A stretch of 64,000 nt of DNA from Acidobacterium sp. S8 (GTDB lineage Bacteria; Acidobacteriota; Terriglobia; Terriglobales; Acidobacteriaceae). Below are positions 26,813-37,200 of this stretch, in pieces. Within the stretch, counting starts at the first letter, position 1. The number at the start of each line of letters is the position of its first letter. The DNA lies in contig NZ_LMUM01000028.1 in the NCBI RefSeq assembly GCF_009765985.1, positions 318,402 to 382,401 on the forward strand, written 5' to 3'. The position numbers and the translations under genes are program-made. The notes under the pieces were generated by a model. It saw only the letters and a program-made list of their open reading frames with translations, made no database searches and was not told where the DNA came from.

Positions 26813-29800
26813 TCAAAAAATAATTTTCAATCCAAATTGTGTATTGAAAGGCTCTCCTGGCCCAATGCCCGGGGCACCGTTGTAATCGCCAATCGTGTCG
26901 GAAATGATACCGAAGCCATCGCCGACTGTATTCGAGGGTGGAGCAAGATTCTTGCGATTGAAGACGTTAAATAGCTCCGCGCGGAACTGGATTTTGACCC
27001 ATTCTCCGATGTTGCCTGTCTTGAAAACGGAGAGGTCAACATCCTCAAATCCCTGCCCAAAGAGTTGATTGCGCCTTGAAGTTCCGACGAACGTGCCCGC
27101 CGGCCCATCTGCAAAGGCAGCAGGATTGACCCAGGTTACCTGCTGATCCGCGAACTTGTGACTAACGCCCGCATAAGGATCACGCAGTACCTGTACCGCA
27201 CGCTGGTAGCCCTCGCCTGTTCCTGAGTTGTCGCTGGAACTCAGTACAGAAAACGGCTCTCCGCCATGAAGTGAGACAAGACTGTTTACCTGCCAGCCAT
27301 GCGAAAGCCAATGTGGTCCGGAAGATAATCCGGGCACATCGTAGATGAAATAGGCACTGAAAGTGTTTCTGACGTCGTAGTCACTGTTGCCATAATCTCC
27401 CTGAATATTCGTGCTGTCTTGTGGAAGCACGTTGCGCCATTGAGTGCCTTCATCCAGGCTATGGCCCCATGTATAGGAGGCTTGAGAACTAAGCCCATGC
27501 CAACTCCTCAGACGCACTACGGCTTGCAGCGCGTTGTAATTGGAGTTGCCGGCGCTGGCCGCCTCGTTAATAGCGCCGTAGTTTGGAAATGCAGAATAGT
27601 AGGGCCGACTGATCTGTTGGGTATACGCATCTACATTTGCTCCTGCAGAATTGAACGCCGGTTGATTGATGTCCCGCAATAAAATCAGCTTCCTGCCTGC
27701 ACTTCCCACATAACCAAGCTGCGTAACTACTTTCGACCCGAAGCTCTTCTGGATATTCAAGCTGTAATTCACATCGTGAGGATTGCGGAGATTTTGATCT
27801 ACGGAGAAGAGTCCGCACGGGCTGACATTATCAGATGTGACGATGCAAGCGGTTTCGGGATCGACGCCCGTTGGAGCGAGCAATTGGTCAGGCACGATCA
27901 CTTGCGTTGGAATACCAAGTGTCAGGACAGGACTTGGGCCTGCCGGATTTCCCTGCAAACCAACGGCTCCGCCATTGCCAGGGTTCTGGGACAAGAAGAT
28001 ATTCAGATTTGGAGTATCAAAAAACAGTCCGACTCCGCCCCGAATCACTGTGTTGCCATTGTCCTCTGGCTGCCAGGCAAAACCTAAACGCGGGCTCAGA
28101 CTAATATAGTCCGCTGGATAAACCGAACCGATACCAGCGCCTTGAAAGACAATACCACCCTTGTCCGGAACAAAAACCGAGAGGTCCTTGGTGTCATTGT
28201 GCAGCGGACCCTCGTAGTCATACCGAATGCCATAGTTCAGGTTGAACTTATGAGAAAGCTGCCACGCATCCTGGCCGAAGAGAGCAAACGTGTTTACGAA
28301 CACCTGACGCTCTGGATCTCCACGGGCAATCGTACCTCGATCAAGATATCCGCCGAGAAAATCCGCCAGGATAAGAGTATTGGTGTCCGCATTCAAGTCA
28401 CTTGGAGTTGGCGCAGTTGCCCACGGTCCACGCTGGCCGGAGAAGGTAAATGTGCCACGTTGATTTGTGTGATAGAACTCGTCCAACTGCACTTGGCGAA
28501 ATTCGCCGCCAAACCGGAATTGATGCGCGCCGACCGTCCATGAAAGTGCGTCCGTTATGTGGCCAGTGATATCGTTACGGCCCAGCGGCGGAGTAAGTCC
28601 GACTTCTCCAAGTTGCGAAGTCGCCTGCTGACCGAGCTTGATTTCGGGCGCTCCAAGAATGCTAGCGCCAGTATTGAAGCCGAGTGCAATTGGATCGAAA
28701 TCGGTATTGAAATCCAGAAATACCTGATTAAAGTAATTCACACCGACAAGAACCTGATTTGTAATCGTAGGTGAGAGTTGTGAGTTCACAACGATCGCAT
28801 AGTTCTGAACATGTGTCGGTGCGGTCTGATAATACCACTGCAGTTGCGAGCCAACCGGAGCCGCGGAGTTTCCCTCACCTGAAAACCAGTGAAATGAAAT
28901 ACTGTTGTGATCGTTGATGTTGTAATCCGCTTTGATGATGCCGTTGTAGCTATAGCCATCCTCCGGATCGGAGCTGCTGTAATTGTTTGGAGATGCTGGT
29001 CCGTTGAGTGCGTTTGCTGGCCAAAGCGTGTTCAGCAGCGCTTGGGTGGCAGTATTGATCGGCACATTGTGCTCAGTGAGTAGAGCAGAAGCCTGTGCCT
29101 GGTAGGCGAGGGAAGGTTGCGTGGACCTGCCTGAAAGTCCTATGACAAACCTCTGCTTCTCAAAAGCTCCAAAGAAAAACAACTTGTCGCGAAGGATCGG
29201 GCCGCCGAAAGATCCGCCGACGTTATAGTTGCGAACTTTCTGTTTCGTGTCCTGGAATGGAGAGCCCGCTCCGAAGAACTCGTTCCGGTTGAAGTAATAT
29301 GCGGTGCCATGGAATTGATTTGTGCCTGACTTTAGGCCGAGGTTGACCGTGCCACCAGGATTGCGCCCCGCTTCCGGAGCGGACTGCGTTTGCACGGAAA
29401 AAGACTCGACCGCATCGACGGGCATTATCACACCGGCTATACCTGAGACACCACTTTGATTCACAGCTGGGATGTTGTGCCAAGCGTCATTGTTATCTAC
29501 ACCGTCGATCTGCCAGTTGATTTGATTGGTTCGAGTACCGTTCAGGGAACCGTCTGTGCCATTCGCCGAGTACCCTGCAAAACCAGGCGTCAGTGCAAGC
29601 AGTTGAGTAAAGTCTCTGCCATTTAGCGGAATATCCTGCACCGACCGTTCTGCAATTGTGCTGGTCTGCGTAGGAGACGTCGTATCCAGAGCCAGAGTGG
29701 AAGCAGATACTTCTACTGTCGTATTTTGCGAGGCGGGGGAAAGCTTGACTGGCAGGCTATAGACCGCCCCCGCCGATACGGGGACCCTGTTCGTCTTCAC

Positions 29801-30082
29801 CGTTTCAAAACCTGGCGCTGAAACAGTGATGGTATAGCTGCCCAGCGGTAGGTCCTGGAAAGTGAATTCGCCTGCACTGGAAGAAACGGTTTGATGCAAT
29901 TGCCCGGTGCCATCATTAACTGCCTGCACACTAGCACTAGAGACGGTTGCTCCTGAAGCATCCGTCACGATGCCACTGATTCCACCTCGAAATGTTTGCG
30001 CGTTTACTGGGAATGCCCAAATCGCGAACACTGCGACAGTGATAGTAATGTCCCGCAACCATTGCGTCATTCGTAAGTGCAT
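26813..30082 (-). CDS. TonB-dependent receptor, Oar-like, with carboxypeptidase-regulatory-like domain
   Basis: Outer-membrane receptor of 1089 residues. The start at 30082 has GGAGGT six bases upstream. A signal peptide covers residues 1-28 (cleavage at VNA-QT). The regulatory-like beta-sandwich (GGISGIVTDASGATVSSASV) spans about 32-115. The plug carries ERSVQDIPLNGRDFTQLLAL and INWQIDGVDNNDAWHN, typical of this receptor class. The barrel starts near GGTVNLGLKSGTNQFHGTAY and ends in GLKIIF. It is not preceded by the 20-bp motif that marks the neighbouring sugar region, so it may belong to a different regulon. The ligand is unknown. Confidence 0.9.
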   Translation of the reverse strand: MHLRMTQWLRDITITVAVFAIWAFPVNAQTFRGGISGIVTDASGATVSSASVQAVNDGTGQLHQTVSSSAGEFTFQDLPLGSYTITVSAPGFETVKTNRVPVSAGAVYSLPVKLSPASQNTTVEVSASTLALDTTSPTQTSTIAERSVQDIPLNGRDFTQLLALTPGFAGYSANGTDGSLNGTRTNQINWQIDGVDNNDAWHNIPAVNQSGVSGIAGVIMPVDAVESFSVQTQSAPEAGRNPGGTVNLGLKSGTNQFHGTAYYFNRNEFFGAGSPFQDTKQKVRNYNVGGSFGGPILRDKLFFFGAFEKQRFVIGLSGRSTQPSLAYQAQASALLTEHNVPINTATQALLNTLWPANALNGPASPNNYSSSDPEDGYSYNGIIKADYNINDHNSISFHWFSGEGNSAAPVGSQLQWYYQTAPTHVQNYAIVVNSQLSPTITNQVLVGVNYFNQVFLDFNTDFDPIALGFNTGASILGAPEIKLGQQATSQLGEVGLTPPLGRNDITGHITDALSWTVGAHQFRFGGEFRQVQLDEFYHTNQRGTFTFSGQRGPWATAPTPSDLNADTNTLILADFLGGYLDRGTIARGDPERQVFVNTFALFGQDAWQLSHKFNLNYGIRYDYEGPLHNDTKDLSVFVPDKGGIVFQGAGIGSVYPADYISLSPRLGFAWQPEDNGNTVIRGGVGLFFDTPNLNIFLSQNPGNGGAVGLQGNPAGPSPVLTLGIPTQVIVPDQLLAPTGVDPETACIVTSDNVSPCGLFSVDQNLRNPHDVNYSLNIQKSFGSKVVTQLGYVGSAGRKLILLRDINQPAFNSAGANVDAYTQQISRPYYSAFPNYGAINEAASAGNSNYNALQAVVRLRSWHGLSSQASYTWGHSLDEGTQWRNVLPQDSTNIQGDYGNSDYDVRNTFSAYFIYDVPGLSSGPHWLSHGWQVNSLVSLHGGEPFSVLSSSDNSGTGEGYQRAVQVLRDPYAGVSHKFADQQVTWVNPAAFADGPAGTFVGTSRRNQLFGQGFEDVDLSVFKTGNIGEWVKIQFRAELFNVFNRKNLAPPSNTVGDGFGIISDTIGDYNGAPGIGPGEPFNTQFGLKIIF

Positions 30083-31007
30083 TTTCTGACCTCCGTAAAA
30101 ATGAGAAAAGATCTCTGGCTAGTCACCCTACTCAGATCGTCATTTTCTGAGCAAAGCTAAGCGTCAGACGCTGTCCAGAGGCCGGGCTCATGCCAGATAC
30201 TCAGGCTTGGACAGAGAAGAAACATCGCCGAAAACAGACTCTTTGACCTTGCAAAGCAGACTCGAATGACGACGAATACATGTAGTCTCCGACGTATAGC
30301 AAAACAATGCACAGCGAGGAAGATACGCAACCCAAATGCTGGAAAAAAATTAGAACGATTTCAAGAAACGCACTGGGCAGGTCTTATGCGAGACGAAGAC
30401 AACAGGAAAGGCGGGATGTAACTTGCTTCAACATTGTCCGAAATTCAAAATAACGCAACTGCGCTTCGTTTTGCAATACAAACCAGAAATTGCTCGCGGG
30501 CTTCGATGCGATAACAGGATCGAAACGTAGCTCACGGATATCACCTAACTTCCGAATTCGGCCCTCTGTTCACGATCACACTGCCCCAGTTGATATGCAG
30601 TAGCGAAATGCCAAGAAATAGAGGGGTTTGTTCGCCAAGGAAGCACAAAACTGCCTCCTGCGGCCGGAGAATGAATGATCCTAAATAAAGAGAACAATGC
30701 GCCTGTCTTAGGTAGGAAAATGAGGGAGAATCCGGGAGCGTAGGTTGAGTCAGGGCGCCACACAGGATCAAGACGACCAGAAAACGCGGAAGATTCGCAT
30801 TGCGTTCCCACTGAATCCTACCTTGCACGAATCGACTTCCTTGCCTTGGAAACCGAGAACTCGGTTCCCGCGCTGGTTGCTCTCGCGCCCACACGTTACG
30901 GAAGCGGCGACCGAGCGTATAGACCGGGACGACATCGTTGCCGACCTCGTTCGAGATCAGGATCCCCTTGCGGGTATTTTCCGTCAAACTATTTGCCACA
31001 ATTCCAA
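30083..31007. other. long intergenic region upstream of the sugar operon
   Basis: About 925 bases between the divergent receptor and SMP-30 genes. Two overlapping frames (30541-30999 minus, 30745-31050 plus) lie on opposite strands. Neither has a ribosome site or recognisable product, and I do not call them. The right end carries the first copy of the 20-bp operator-like motif. Confidence 0.35.
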
Positions 31008-31027
31008 TTGGTATGATAGGTTAACAC
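31008..31027 (+). promoter_or_regulatory. operator-like motif, copy 1 (SMP-30 operon)
   Basis: TTGGTATGATAGGTTAACAC, 43 bases before the SMP-30 start codon. It matches the consensus YTGGYATNAYAGGTTRAYAY shared with four other sites in this window. The left part TGGTATNATAGG approaches the TGGTATNATACCA dyads bound by GntR-type regulators. Confidence 0.65.
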
Positions 31028-31070
31028 CCCTAAAGCATATCAATCACTAATTGCATGAACGGGGCAAGGC

Positions 31071-31949
31071 ATGAGTTGGGGTGAAATTGAATGTGTGCAG
31101 CAGGCGAATGCACTCTTGGGCGAAGGACCCACGTGGAGCAGCGCTGAAGACGTGCTTTATTGGGTGGACATCAAACGGCCTGCAATCTTTCGTTGGGATC
31201 CTATGCGTGGCCAAACGGGCCTCTGGCCGATGCCTCGACCAGTAGGGTTCGCTTCACCGACGCAATCCGGCGGCATGGTATTCGGAGACACCGAAGGATT
31301 GGGTTTTCTCGATCTCCAGACGGGAGAGGTCACACGCATCGGTGATCCTGAAAACCATCTTCCCCAGAACCGCTTCAATGATGGGAAAGTTGATCGCAGT
31401 GGCCGCGTCTGGGCAGGCACCATGAACGAGAAAGGCCCCGAGCCCACTGGAAGTCTCTATCGGCTCGATCCAGATGGCTCTATCAACCAAACGGCAACTG
31501 GGTTTGTATGTTCCAACGGATTAGGTTGGAGTCCCGACAATCGCACCATGTATTTTACCGATTCCATGGTCCGCACTATCTGGTCCTACGAATTCGATCT
31601 GGCGACTGGAACGCTCGGGGAGCGTCGAGTATTCGCTACATTGGCAGCGACTGACGGCTTTCCGGATGGACTGACCGTCGACAGCGAGGGTTTCGTCTGG
31701 TCTGCTGTCTGGGACGGTTGGCGCATCCTCCGCTATGCGCCCGACGGCACCATCGAGCGCACAATACGCATGCCAGTGCAGAGGCCGAGCAGTTGCATGT
31801 TCGGCGGCCTCGACCTGAAAACGTTATATATCACCTCGGCTTGCGTGGAGCTTGGCTGGAATGCGCTGAAGAACGGACCGCTCGCGGGCTCGCTTTTTGC
31901 CCTTTCGACGGATGTAGCTGGCCTGCCGGAAGTGCCCTTCGGCGGATGA
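31071..31949 (+). CDS. SMP-30/gluconolactonase-family lactonase
   Basis: A 292-residue cytoplasmic six-bladed beta-propeller. The metal ligands of the family are visible: the Glu in ALLGEGPTW, Asn in RFNDGKVD, Asn in VCSNGLGWSPD and Asp in DGFPDGLTVDSEG. It would hydrolyse a sugar lactone formed by a sugar dehydrogenase, giving the aldonate. The start ATG at 31071 follows a weak AAGG ribosome site. It is the first gene after operator copy 1 and is followed, 17 bases on, by the glycosidase gene at 31967. In the window its natural partner is the SDR dehydrogenase at 51.3 kb, which lies under a copy of the same motif. Confidence 0.9.
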   Translation: MSWGEIECVQQANALLGEGPTWSSAEDVLYWVDIKRPAIFRWDPMRGQTGLWPMPRPVGFASPTQSGGMVFGDTEGLGFLDLQTGEVTRIGDPENHLPQNRFNDGKVDRSGRVWAGTMNEKGPEPTGSLYRLDPDGSINQTATGFVCSNGLGWSPDNRTMYFTDSMVRTIWSYEFDLATGTLGERRVFATLAATDGFPDGLTVDSEGFVWSAVWDGWRILRYAPDGTIERTIRMPVQRPSSCMFGGLDLKTLYITSACVELGWNALKNGPLAGSLFALSTDVAGLPEVPFGG

Positions 31950-31966
31950 ATGGACGAGGAGACAAA

Positions 31967-34111
31967 ATGAATCGCAGAGATTTGGTGAAGCTCGGCGTCG
32001 CGCAGGCGGCTATGGTCGCAGTGCCAGGCGGCGTAGTTGTGCAAACAGCTGCTCAGGCCACTTCTAAAAATGCTGAAAGCGTAACAGTGAGCAATGCTCA
32101 ATTTCAATTAACTGTCACGCCGAGTGAGAACCTACAGTGCCGCCTGCTCCATGTTCCTACGGGCAGAGTCTTGGCAGAAGACGCCTATTCTTATTCTTTC
32201 GGAACCCCTGTTTTCTCCCGAGTGCAGAAAGAGGGAAACTCTTTGTTGCTTCAAGGCAGCATCCCTAAAACAGGCATGATGATTCAGCACCGATTTACGG
32301 CGGATCCTGCGAACCCATGGATCGAGGAACAACTGGGACTTAGCAATCACGGGGATATTCCTCTCGATCTTCATGATGTTCGAACAGGATTCGTGCTCCC
32401 GGTTCCATTGCAGGGAAAGCAGGTGCCGGCGAGTTGGGCTGGATTTAAGTTCACTGCGGTCCCTTTCAGAAGAGACCCAGCGGGGCATGATGAACAATAT
32501 GCAGATTTCACTTTAAACCAGGTGTTAAGCGAGCAGTATTTTTGTGAACTATGGTGGGATGAGACTACTGTCACCTCAGCTTTTGCATCGGAAGCGTGGG
32601 CATGGACCGATGGTAAACAAGGATTTCTGATTACGAAATACAGCCCGGGGGGATTGGAGCTTGCCCTCTTAGATCGTGTAATTATCTCTCCGGGAAAGCC
32701 AGGCTTGCGCTGGGGAGGCGTCGGCATTTATCGCGGAAATCCTGAACATGGAGCCTGGCTGCAACCGGGCGAGTCCCATCGCTTTGGGGCTACACGTATC
32801 AGTGCATATAAAGGCGACTGGCAGCAGGGCTATTACACTTTCCGCGCAGAGATGGAACAGCGTGGACATGGTTGCCCACCAGGATTCAACGCGCCCATTC
32901 ATTGGAACGAGATCTACGACAATAAATTATGGTGGTTGCCGGGCGATCAACAGGATGATCCTGCGATGCGCAAAAAATATTACTCACTAGACAGCATGAA
33001 AGAAGAAGCTGCAAAGGCTAAAGAGATTGGTTGTGAGGCGTTGTACATGGACCCCGGATGGGACACAAACTTTGGATCAAAGATCTGGGACGAAGAGCGA
33101 CTTGGCCCATACGATTCCTTCACTACCATGCTGCAGCGGGATTATGGCTTAAAGTCGTCGTTGCATACTCCGCTTTCCGGATGGTGTGATCCCAGTTCCT
33201 ATCCAACTTCTGCAAATCGCGTAGATCGCTTTGGACGACGGCGCATGTGGATACGAGAAAAAGGGTTTCTCGACTCGCCATTATGCGGATCCTCTGATCA
33301 GTACATCAACACTACAGCCGATCGTCTGAAAACCCTGGCGAGGGGCGGCGCGGCCTTTTTCATGTTCGATGGCACCAACTATCACGAAGAATGCTGGGAT
33401 CCAAATCACGGACACCGCTTGCCAGCACGCCGTGAAGAACACGATCAGGCAAAATGCCGTTTAGCGCGCATGGTCCATGCTGAATATCCGAATGTATTAA
33501 TCGAAATGCATAATCCAACTCCTCTATACTATGGACATGGACACTGTCCGGAAGGTCAAGGTGCTTGTCAAGGTGAGGGTTTCGATAGCATTTGGGGCTT
33601 CGAATTGATGTGGCAACCTATGCAGGACCTTCTCAGCGGTCATAGCATCGCGCTGTATTACTACAACCTGGCCTACAGCCTACCCATCTATTTGCACATC
33701 GATCTTAGAACGGATAATCAAAACGCTTTGGTCTTCTGGTGGAATGCTTCTACCTGCCGGCACCTGGGAATTGGCGGCACTCATCCCGATGCGGCGGTCC
33801 GCAAAGCGCAGAAGCAGGGCATGCTCAGCTACCGGCGGCTCAAGCATTATTTTGCCGCGGGAACATTTTATGGAATCGATGAACAGACACATGTGCACAC
33901 TGACGTGAAGACCAACACCGCAGTGATCAATTGTTTCAATCTCAGCAAGGTAACGGCCGAGAGGACAATTCGCTTCGCCCCGGCAAAGCTGGGCATGGCC
34001 TCTGGCAAAACCTATCAATTTTCCAGCGAAAGCTTTCATCGCTCTGGAGACACGTACATCGGCGAAGTGAGCATCCCCGCCGAAGGACACTTGCTCATAG
34101 AGGTCACGTAG
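31967..34111 (+). CDS. exported clan GH-D-like glycoside hydrolase, family not recognised (paralogue 1)
   Basis: A 714-residue protein with a Tat-like leader (MNRRDLVKLGVAQAAMVAVP). The start ATG 31967 has GAGGAG upstream. A long in-frame extension runs back through the lactonase gene and is an artefact. The N-terminal about 300 residues form a beta-sandwich typical of GH36/GH31-type enzymes. A TIM-barrel follows with CEALYMDPGWD (Asp362), FFMFDGTNYHEECWD (Asp468, candidate nucleophile), EMHNPTPLYYGHG and HIDLRTDNQNAL (Asp583, candidate acid/base). These positions parallel the DDGW / K-x-D / R-S-D motifs of alpha-galactosidase-like enzymes, but the motifs themselves differ, so I place it in or near clan GH-D without naming a family. 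A very similar gene is at 52.1-54.2 kb. It is co-transcribed with a lactonase and a GH2 enzyme. Confidence 0.7.
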   Translation: MNRRDLVKLGVAQAAMVAVPGGVVVQTAAQATSKNAESVTVSNAQFQLTVTPSENLQCRLLHVPTGRVLAEDAYSYSFGTPVFSRVQKEGNSLLLQGSIPKTGMMIQHRFTADPANPWIEEQLGLSNHGDIPLDLHDVRTGFVLPVPLQGKQVPASWAGFKFTAVPFRRDPAGHDEQYADFTLNQVLSEQYFCELWWDETTVTSAFASEAWAWTDGKQGFLITKYSPGGLELALLDRVIISPGKPGLRWGGVGIYRGNPEHGAWLQPGESHRFGATRISAYKGDWQQGYYTFRAEMEQRGHGCPPGFNAPIHWNEIYDNKLWWLPGDQQDDPAMRKKYYSLDSMKEEAAKAKEIGCEALYMDPGWDTNFGSKIWDEERLGPYDSFTTMLQRDYGLKSSLHTPLSGWCDPSSYPTSANRVDRFGRRRMWIREKGFLDSPLCGSSDQYINTTADRLKTLARGGAAFFMFDGTNYHEECWDPNHGHRLPARREEHDQAKCRLARMVHAEYPNVLIEMHNPTPLYYGHGHCPEGQGACQGEGFDSIWGFELMWQPMQDLLSGHSIALYYYNLAYSLPIYLHIDLRTDNQNALVFWWNASTCRHLGIGGTHPDAAVRKAQKQGMLSYRRLKHYFAAGTFYGIDEQTHVHTDVKTNTAVINCFNLSKVTAERTIRFAPAKLGMASGKTYQFSSESFHRSGDTYIGEVSIPAEGHLLIEVT

Positions 34112-34290
34112 TGATGCAATCCCCTGACGGGGTAAGGCCTTTTACAGGCTGGAAGGAAAACAGTTTCTTTCGCACCAGCGTGATCCGTGTGGCTTGCTTA
34201 AGCCAGACGATTTCACCCGCAGGAATCGGGGATGATGGAAGTGAAGAGACTCCGCGTAGCCGATAGCCTCATCCCAGGGAAAGGATACGC

Positions 34291-37200
34291 GTGAAGGACG
34301 AGCGGCCAACTTCGACTGGTCTCACTCGTAGAGACTTTCTTGCGTCGTCGACGGCAACCCTGGTCTTGGCTTCAGTAGGCCACTTCTCTTCCCGGGCGAG
34401 CTCCTTATCGGATCAGAACGGCAGCCACGTCGACCCGCAGTTATTTGACCGCACGTTGGTGTTGAGCGGTGCGGACTGGTGGATTCAGGCAGCTGGCACA
34501 AACAAACCTCAAATACCGGCGCAAGTGCCAGGAAATATCCAGACCGATCTCGAAAGAGCCCGATTGCTAACTCCTCTTTGGTATGGGACTGGCGATCCTC
34601 GCTTGGGGGAGGTCGCCACGAAGGATTGGTGGTATCACAAGGAGTTTGATTTACCTCAAGAATTACAAAATAAGCGCCTGCGCCTGATCTTCGGTGGCAT
34701 TGATTTCGAGGCAGAGATCTGGGTCAACGAACATCTTCTTGGCACTTGTGCGGGACAGTTTCGCCGGTTTGAATTCGATGTTACCGATGTCATGAAGACC
34801 AGCGAGAAAAATAAACTGGCGGTGAAGATCGCGCACATGCCGCAGGAGATTGGTCATTGCCTCGCCGTTTCTGACGGCGCATTGAGCGGTGCGGATACAC
34901 CAAATGACTTCATCGCTTGTTACGTTCATACACGCCAGGTATTGCAGGGTCTCAAGAGCGTTACAAATTTCGCTTACGACTGGGGATTTAACGTCTACAC
35001 CCTCGGTCTGTGGCAGGATGTTTGGCTTGAGGCCACCGGATCCAGCGCGATTCAATGGGTGCAGATAGAAACATTGCTTTCAGATGACTACCGTCACGCA
35101 ACGGTAAGAGTACGTCTCGAAGTCGATAGCAAGGTTGCTGTGAATACCCAAGCATCTTTCCTTGCCCAAGGGCACGGTCCCGACAATACCGTGGCTGTAG
35201 ATAGTCGATTGCAAGAGGGAAACAACTTTATTGAAGCTGAACTCTTATTCGATCAGCCCGCGCTTTGGTGGCCGAACGGTCAAGGAAAGCAACCGTTATA
35301 CAATTTAAAAGTCCGGCTGGTCGAGAGTACTTCTGGAAGCGTGCTTGACTTCAAAAGTACACGATTCGCGATACGGGAAATCCGCTGGCAGGCAACTCAA
35401 GGTGCCCCACCTGACTTTATCAATCCCTACTCTCTTCTAGTGAACGGCAGGCCAGTTCGCATGATGGGCTCGGATGTCGTTCCTCCCGACCTGTTCTTTG
35501 GCCGCAATGCTGAGCGTGCTACACGGCTGGTTCAACTGGCCCAAGCAGCAGGCATGAACACTCTGCGCATATGGGGCGGTGGAGTTACGTTGCCCGCTCA
35601 GTTCTATGACCAGGCTGACGAGCTCGGCATCATGCTTTCGCAAGAATTTCCCCTTGCTAACTCGTTGCCCGAAACAGGACCTGTCTTTCTCGCTAATTTA
35701 AGAGAGACCATCACCTGCATCGTAAAACAGCTGCGCAACCATCCCTCTATCGTTGAATGGGTCGGGGGCAATGAGATGCCCTGGCAACAAGGAACTGACC
35801 ATCCCGCTCTTCATGTCCTGGAACAAGTCTGCGCACTCAATGATTCAAGACTCTTCCGAGCCACAGATCCAATGCAGGGTTCGTTACACGGTCCGTGGAA
35901 TTACGAACCGCGAAGTCACTATCAGCACTACAACGCCGTCTTGGAGTCGATCTCTGGTGCCAATCCTGACTTGGGTGTTAATACCATAAACGCCATGCGC
36001 TATGGTGAATTTGGCACGCAGAGCCCGGCGAATCTTGAGGTCTTTCTGAGAGACTTCCCACCTGCATCACAATGGCCGCTGGATGATCTCCTTGACCCGG
36101 TACTGATTCACAAAAATGTTGTTCAAGCCGCGTTCACTCCTTTGTATTGGCTGATGAAGCCTGTAATACAAGAGCTTTTCGGCCCCATGGACGACCTCCA
36201 GACTCTTGTCGAGGCCGGTCAGTTTATTGGTGCCGAGGGACTTCGTTACGCCTACGATGAACTACGTCGCAAAGGAAACCGTATTGGAAGCATCACTAGC
36301 TGGGATTTCAATGAGCCTTGGACCAACGGAGCTGGCAGCTACTTGGTAGACTACGACGGCCGTACTTTGATGAAGTACGATTTTGTCAGGCAAGCTCTTG
36401 CTCCGGTTAGCGTGACGCTGCGTTACGATTCTATCCTCTATGATCCAGCGCAAGGACTGAATGCCACAGTGTGGCTTACCAGCGACGCGCCAACTCCGCT
36501 GTCACAACTGAACTGGCAGTGGGTCGCGCGAGATCGGCGTGGAGATGTGATCACGCAAGCAAGAGGAAACTCTTCAGTTCTTCCGCAGCAAGTCATTCCA
36601 TTAGGTCAACTGAATGTTAAGCCGCCCATGCAAACAGCCTTAGGGCCGATCTTTATAGAACTACAGTTGAAGGACAGTGAGGGGGCGCTTATGGCCGAGC
36701 GTCTTCATATCTTTGGGGCAGACAATACGTTCCTTTGGCCCTTTGATGGGCTGCTTCGAAATTCTGACATCGATGGCGATGATCAGACATTAATTGCATC
36801 CGGGGCACGCACCATCCGGGTTTTATGGATTCAAGATACAAATGAAGATCGATACCGGGATGTCGCGTGGTCTTTGCGTCGCTTTGGGGTTCGTTCCACC
36901 TTTATCTCCGCAAACCCCGAGGCTATCGAAAAAGTAGCCGCAGGACTGGCACAAGATTACGACGCCATCTGGTTAGGAGAAGGCGATTACAAGAAAGCGA
37001 CTTCGCTTGCCTCCAGGCTTGGCTCAAGGAGCCTTGCCATACTTGCCAAAGCTGTGGCTTCTGGCGTGGGACTTGGTATCGAGGGCGGATGGAGCGGTTA
37101 CGGGAACACAGGCCTGGAAAGCACCCTTTTAGCTCAGGCATTGCCAGTTACCTTTGCGGGGGCAGGAAATGCGCAAACACGTGGTCGAAGTGCCATTAAA

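Noticed and set aside
26813..30082. Inclusion of this TonB receptor in the motif regulon
   Set aside because: No copy of the motif is found upstream of its start; its site distance and orientation do not fit copy 1, which lies more than 900 bases away.
30541..31050. Two overlapping frames on opposite strands upstream of the lactonase
   Set aside because: Mutually exclusive, no ribosome sites, biased composition and no recognisable motif.
31718..31966. N-terminal extension of the glycosidase at 31967
   Set aside because: It is the shifted frame of the lactonase gene; a good ribosome site and Tat leader mark the start at 31967.
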